Both the position numbers and the translations under genes were made by a program. A DNA stretch of 36,435 nt from Bacteroidota bacterium (lineage in GTDB: Bacteria > Bacteroidota > Bacteroidia > Chitinophagales > Saprospiraceae), in NCBI GenBank assembly GCA_024642665.1, contig JAHEAR010000023.1, forward strand, positions 17,864-54,298, written 5' to 3'. The notes beneath the pieces were generated by a model. It did no database searches. It saw only the letters and a program-made list of their open reading frames with translations, and was not told where the DNA came from. Positions 32,100 to 36,435 of this stretch are shown in pieces; position 1 is the first letter of the stretch, and the number at the start of each line of letters is the position of its first letter.

Positions 32100-33632
32100 T
32101 TAGACATTAAAGGTAATGCCCTGCGCGAGTGGCAGATCTTTTCCCCAGTTGAGCGTACTCGTCTGACGACGCATATACACCTTCCAGGCATCTGATCCGC
32201 TTTCGCGACCACCGCCGGTTTCTTTTTCACCTCCAAATGCTCCACCAATTTCGGCTCCTGATGTACCAATATTTACATTTGCAATTCCGCAATCTGATCC
32301 GGCAGCGGAAAGAAACTGCTCGGCTTCCCGCATATTGTTGGTCATGATCGCCGATGATAATCCCTGCGGTACATCATTCTGCATTTTTATTGCTTCGCTC
32401 AAAGATTTATAAGGCATCACATACAGAATGGGAGCGAATGTCTCGGTTTGAACAATTTCAAAATTATTTTGAACTTCTGCGATACAAGGCAATACATAAC
32501 ATCCACTCGCATATTTTCTTCCTTTCAGCACACCACCCTGTACCAACATGGTGCCTCCTTCATTTTCAATCGCTTTAAGTGATTTTTTATATTGCTCTAC
32601 GGCCTGAATATCAATTAATGGACCCATATGATTTTTGGCATCCAGTGGATTTCCAATTTCAATTTGTGTATAGGCTTTGGCTAACGCCTTGGTAACTTTA
32701 TCATAAATAGATTCATGTATGATCAGTCTACGCGTGGATGTACATCGCTGCCCTGCCGTTCCGACTGCTCCAAATACTGCACCGGTCAGCACTACTTTCA
32801 GATCAGCTTCAGGCGTAATGATGATGGCATTATTACCCCCCAATTCCAATAATGTTTTGCCAAAACGACTGGCTACTGCAGCTCCGACGATTTTCCCCAT
32901 TCGTGTCGAGCCGGTAGCAGACACTAGTGCGACTTTGGGATCGTGTGTCATCATCTCACCTACGCGATAATCGCCATTAATTAAGGATACAATGCCTTCC
33001 GGTAATTCGTTTTCGATTAAAATATCTTGAAAAATATTCATGCAGGCTACGCCGCACAAAGGTGTTTTTTCAGATGGCTTCCAAACCACCACATCACCGC
33101 AAATCAGCGCGATCATGGCATTCCAGGACCAAACAGCCACCGGAAAGTTAAAAGCAGATATCACTCCAACTATACCCAGGGGATGGTATTGCTCATACAT
33201 GCGGTGATGCGCTCGCTCTGAATGCATCGTGAGGCCATAAAGCTGGCGTGATAAACCAACAGCAAAATCGCAGATATCAATCATCTCCTGCACCTCCCCA
33301 AATCCTTCCTGAAGGCTTTTACCCATTTCATAGGAAACCAATCTTCCCAGCGGATCTTTGAACCTGCGCAGCGCTTCTCCATACTGACGTACGATCTCGC
33401 CACGCTTTGGAGCCGGAACCATCCGCCAGGTGAGAAAAGCTTTTTCGGCCGTGCTGATCACCTTGCGATATTCTTTTTCTGAAGTGGTGCTGACAGAAGC
33501 AATCAGATGTCCATCCACCGGAGAAATCGATGGTTGAAAGCTTTCAGACTCAAATGATTTTAAACCCGTAATGGTCCCGGGATTAAATTTCTTGATACCT
33601 AATTTGGAAAGAAAACGTGTGTCAATGGCCAT
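32100..33632 (-). CDS. ALDH7-family aldehyde dehydrogenase (probable alpha-aminoadipic semialdehyde dehydrogenase)
   Basis: The 510-residue protein is a full-length ALDH. It has the cofactor region [11 protein letters not shown] and [11 protein letters not shown], the general base in LLELGGNN (about residue 261), and the catalytic cysteine in [12 protein letters not shown] (about 297). The C-terminal block [22 protein letters not shown] then [11 protein letters not shown] marks the antiquitin/ALDH7 branch, where the conserved glycine-rich run is diagnostic. ALDH7 enzymes oxidise alpha-aminoadipic semialdehyde in lysine catabolism and detoxify lipid aldehydes. No other lysine-pathway gene is nearby, so the pathway role is inferred from family only. 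It is preceded by a 143-base gap and seems to be transcribed alone. Confidence 0.92.
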   Translation of the reverse strand: MAIDTRFLSKLGIKKFNPGTITGLKSFESESFQPSISPVDGHLIASVSTTSEKEYRKVISTAEKAFLTWRMVPAPKRGEIVRQYGEALRRFKDPLGRLVSYEMGKSLQEGFGEVQEMIDICDFAVGLSRQLYGLTMHSERAHHRMYEQYHPLGIVGVISAFNFPVAVWSWNAMIALICGDVVVWKPSEKTPLCGVACMNIFQDILIENELPEGIVSLINGDYRVGEMMTHDPKVALVSATGSTRMGKIVGAAVASRFGKTLLELGGNNAIIITPEADLKVVLTGAVFGAVGTAGQRCTSTRRLIIHESIYDKVTKALAKAYTQIEIGNPLDAKNHMGPLIDIQAVEQYKKSLKAIENEGGTMLVQGGVLKGRKYASGCYVLPCIAEVQNNFEIVQTETFAPILYVMPYKSLSEAIKMQNDVPQGLSSAIMTNNMREAEQFLSAAGSDCGIANVNIGTSGAEIGGAFGGEKETGGGRESGSDAWKVYMRRQTSTLNWGKDLPLAQGITFNV

Positions 33633-33775
33633 GTGTCAATGTTTTTTAATTTAAATAAAACCACCGAAACCTAATGAATTGAATAAATTCCAATGGAATT
33701 GCAAAGATGGTTAAACCTTATAAACTCTTCACAAGGAATGAAGTTTAAAAAATAAACAGTAATGGAAAACGAGTG

Positions 33776-36145
33776 CTAGTGAATCACACTCACTAAACCA
33801 GCATAGACAGGCACACCAGCAGAAGAAACCTGATAATGGTAAAGTCCTGAAGGCCATGTAGCTGACGAAACCAAATGTAAACCGGACATATCCTGAGATG
33901 AAGTATACACCATTCGCCCAAGCGAATTAAAAACATGTATCTGCGGTTTCTCAATTTCCGGCAACTTCACGGTAAAAGAATTTCCGGCCGGATTAGGAAA
34001 GACAGAAAATTGATCCTGATTTGGATTTGACGTTGCAACACTTCCATCTTCTAACGAAATAATCTGGAAGTTATCAAAATAGAAACCATCCTTATGTTCA
34101 AATCCGTCTGAAACCAATAGAAATCTCAGTTGAATGATTTGTCCCAGATAAGAACTCAGATCAACATTTTCAAGCACCCAGTTGGCTTGTTTTCCATCAT
34201 ACAGTGGCTCTTCATAAAGCTGAAAAAGCGATCCTAAATTTGACTGTTCGCCGCAAAGATTATCCCAGGATTCACCATCTGTGCTGGCCTGAAAGACAAC
34301 ATAATCAAATTGATCTTCTATTTCCCATTTTGCCCAGAATTGTGCGTAGGCAGTGGAGGTCATTCTTAAATCAACATCCTGCGCCAGCATGATTGCTTCG
34401 TGTGCATTTGGAAGATACAATCCGTCCGGACTATCCGTGATGGATACCGGACCTGATTTGAAGTCTGCTGTAGTAGTACCCCACTGTGGTCCTTCACTGA
34501 TATCCCATTTAGCAAGGTCTCCATCATCGCTGACAATCGTGATAAAGTCAGCTCTTGTTTTCGTCAGTGTATCGCGAAACATATAAGAACCCTGCTGGCA
34601 CACGATTTCAATTTGAACCTTAGCGCCATAGGTTAATAAATTATCGATGGTAAACGAAAGATCTTTTTCAACCGGTTCGAACTTACTTAGATTGAGATTA
34701 AAGGAGGATGGTACTTCCGTAATGTGTGGGCTTAAGGAATGGAAAGAAATCGTGACTTCTCCATCTAAAAGACCATAGCGATTAAACCCAAGCTTTAGTG
34801 GATTGGTACCTGCCTGTATATACCTGGGCGTCTCATCCGTAATTTCTATTAATGAATTGACCATTCTCGCAGAAAGGAGATTCAGTTCCAGGGTAGATTG
34901 GCATAATGGAATAATTCGGTCCCTCGGCGGATAGAACCCATCATCTGAACTACCCATTTCCGGTGTAAAAGAAAAAATGCCTTTTTCACCATACATCCAA
35001 TCGTCCGAATCACCATTGGTAATATATCCCAGTGTTTCCATGCCGGTTCCGAAGACGTAGCGGTTCAGTTGGGTAAGCTTATTTCCATAATTAATAAACA
35101 GGGAGGAATCCGGGGTGACTTCATCATTGAAGCCCCATGGATAGATCAGGACATTTCCAAAGGCATGATAATTCAGGGCTAATTGAAAATTGTGTTGATT
35201 GCAGAAATATTCCATGGCCTGTGTTTCAGGTTCTGAAAATGGTGAAGGCCCCCGATAGGTGTCGCTTCCTTCAAATCCGGAAGAGCCTTCGTCATCAAAA
35301 CCCCACTCGTGTCCATAATTTCTATTGATATCTACCCCATCTATCTCCGGCTCAAACGAACCATTGGAATTATTGTCCCGCATGTTTTTGCGGTGATTAC
35401 GTGTAAAAACATCATCGTCAGAGTTATACCCTTCCACATTATAGGTTAATCCATCCGGATTCACCACAGGCACAAAGTATAATTCTGTATTATCTAAAAT
35501 CTGTTTTACCAGTGGATCCTTGTCATAATTTTCAAGGAGATACCACATGTAATAAATGGTTTGACTCACTGTAATCAACTCACGGGCATGGTGAAGACCT
35601 GTATAGAGCAGCTCAGGTTCGTTTTCATCCACCTCCGGATTATCTGAAATTTTTACCCAGTAAATGCTATTGTTTTGCCAGGTTTTAAAGTCTCCAATTG
35701 GCTTTCGGACGGAAATCAGACTGGGATACAAGAAGGCCATGATATCCAGTTGATCAATGATTTCAGACATCGAAAAGAATCCTCCGACATTTCCCAGTTC
35801 AAAATTCTTAGGAACTGCCTCATTAAATTCATGCGCCTGACAGTCCAGAAAGTTTTCACGACCGGTTTGACCGGTCTGTTGAAGACGATACTGAGCCATA
35901 TCCGGGATATCCATGCTATAGCGAATGCCCAACTGATCGAATCGCTTTAACTCATAATCCTGCACCAGGGTCGTGAAGCCATATCGGCCTTGATTATGGC
36001 CGTGTGACAAATCAATTCCGGCTTTGGAAAGGTCACTTTTAGTCTGGGTACCATCAAGGACAAAAGTCACTTTGGAAAGAGTCGTCTGCGCCCCGGCATC
36101 CTGTAAAAGACAGAGTAGGGAAAATAGGATGAGCGTTCTTAACAT
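33776..36145 (-). CDS. Secreted M14 zinc carboxypeptidase with type A T9SS sorting domain
   Basis: The 789-residue protein has a signal peptide ending DAGAQ (residue 19). An M14 peptidase domain covers about 115-440. Its zinc ligands are HARE (about 186-189) and the histidine of NYHAFGN (about 325). Substrate residues are in DINRNYG (about 272), and the catalytic glutamate is in FTPEMGS (about 397). A jelly-roll/immune-inhibitor-A-like beta domain lies at about 540-700 (FYFDNFQI). The last 75 residues are the type A (Por secretion) sorting domain: FSVFPNPAGNSFTV then LPSGLYHY-like ATWPSGLYHYQV. T9SS should cleave this tail and release or anchor the enzyme on the surface. Peptide degradation for nutrition is inferred. 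Confidence 0.93.
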   Translation of the reverse strand: MLRTLILFSLLCLLQDAGAQTTLSKVTFVLDGTQTKSDLSKAGIDLSHGHNQGRYGFTTLVQDYELKRFDQLGIRYSMDIPDMAQYRLQQTGQTGRENFLDCQAHEFNEAVPKNFELGNVGGFFSMSEIIDQLDIMAFLYPSLISVRKPIGDFKTWQNNSIYWVKISDNPEVDENEPELLYTGLHHARELITVSQTIYYMWYLLENYDKDPLVKQILDNTELYFVPVVNPDGLTYNVEGYNSDDDVFTRNHRKNMRDNNSNGSFEPEIDGVDINRNYGHEWGFDDEGSSGFEGSDTYRGPSPFSEPETQAMEYFCNQHNFQLALNYHAFGNVLIYPWGFNDEVTPDSSLFINYGNKLTQLNRYVFGTGMETLGYITNGDSDDWMYGEKGIFSFTPEMGSSDDGFYPPRDRIIPLCQSTLELNLLSARMVNSLIEITDETPRYIQAGTNPLKLGFNRYGLLDGEVTISFHSLSPHITEVPSSFNLNLSKFEPVEKDLSFTIDNLLTYGAKVQIEIVCQQGSYMFRDTLTKTRADFITIVSDDGDLAKWDISEGPQWGTTTADFKSGPVSITDSPDGLYLPNAHEAIMLAQDVDLRMTSTAYAQFWAKWEIEDQFDYVVFQASTDGESWDNLCGEQSNLGSLFQLYEEPLYDGKQANWVLENVDLSSYLGQIIQLRFLLVSDGFEHKDGFYFDNFQIISLEDGSVATSNPNQDQFSVFPNPAGNSFTVKLPEIEKPQIHVFNSLGRMVYTSSQDMSGLHLVSSATWPSGLYHYQVSSAGVPVYAGLVSVIH

Positions 36146-36187
36146 GTACCTGGAATCATTAATTCAATACGGGGCAATAAAGCGACG

Positions 36188-36195
36188 CAAAGTTA
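36188..36195 (-). promoter_or_regulatory. TAnnTTTG -7 element of the carboxypeptidase gene
   Basis: On the minus strand TAACTTTG, the same octamer as at 958-965, predicts a leader of about 38 bases before the ATG at 36145. No convincing -33 element was found. Confidence 0.5.
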
Positions 36196-36391
36196 GAAAT
36201 ATACCTTGTCTGAATATCCTCTTTTAATCGATCCTTGCCATTAATATGCCAAATGTATACATTATTTTACATATTTCAATATATTACAATGTATTATTTA
36301 TATGTTATCAGGCTATTGCATGATTCTATCGGGAAAATGAAAATGAATTATGGGTCGTTTTTTATTTATTTATTAACACCTTTTTTGATTT

Positions 36392-36419
36392 GAGACGCTA
36401 GACCTGGGACCTTAGACTT
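36392..36419 (+). repeat. Four degenerate heptads with central GAC
   Basis: GAGACGC, TAGACCT, GGGACCT and TAGACTT follow each other in exact seven-base register, each with GAC at positions 3-5. They resemble the AGACC words at 19654. They sit in the AT-rich, gene-free end of the window (36196-36435), which otherwise shows nothing recognisable. Confidence 0.6.
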
Positions 36420-36435
36420 TTCGATGCGCGATTAT

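Overview
The window reads as a chromosomal segment of a Bacteroidota bacterium, most likely from the Saprospiria/Chitinophagia side of the phylum; that placement is an inference. The signs are type IX secretion (T9SS) sorting domains, a PorP/SprF-family protein, the ssb-gldE-gldD cluster of gliding bacteria, OmpA proteins with PD40 propellers, DUF2147 proteins, and promoter cores of the Bacteroidota type TAnnTTTG. No rRNA, tRNA, CRISPR array, phage or transposase gene was seen.

Layout. 1-970: the 3' tail of an unidentified gene, then a GxxExxY protein gene embedded in short GC-rich repeats. 970-11.6 kb: a cell-surface locus made of a 2,256-residue HYR/Ig-like protein ending in a type B T9SS sorting domain, its likely PorP/SprF partner, a PD40-OmpA protein and a beta-barrel protein. 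11.8-17.6 kb: a TMTC-like membrane protein with TPRs, then on the minus strand a PAP2-like phosphatase, a second PD40-OmpA protein, a DinB-fold protein and ComF. Upstream of comF lies a candidate small RNA or attenuator. 17.9-21.1 kb: an ECF-type sigma factor with a probable membrane anti-sigma partner, a 600-base mosaic of repeats, and an HtrA protease. 21.1-23.6 kb (minus): ssb, gldE, gldD. 23.7-30.5 kb: a seven-gene operon for a YbhGFSR-like ABC exporter (TetR, TolC, HlyD adaptor, two ATPases, two permeases), with a clear promoter and operator. 30.7-31.8 kb: two tandem DUF2147 genes. 32.1-36.1 kb (minus): an ALDH7-type aldehyde dehydrogenase and a secreted M14 carboxypeptidase with a type A T9SS sorting domain.

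How it works together. Much of the content concerns the envelope: large proteins are exported by T9SS (the giant protein, the carboxypeptidase), GldD/GldE belong to the gliding/T9SS machinery, OmpA proteins tie the outer membrane to peptidoglycan, and HtrA performs envelope quality control.

The least explained material is intergenic. Seven-base tandem repeats recur with different sequences, several beginning within a few bases of a stop codon. Two carry the same A-rich tail. There is also a MITE-like inverted-repeat element with a second partial copy 12 kb away, and a promoter-hairpin-U-tract unit upstream of comF.
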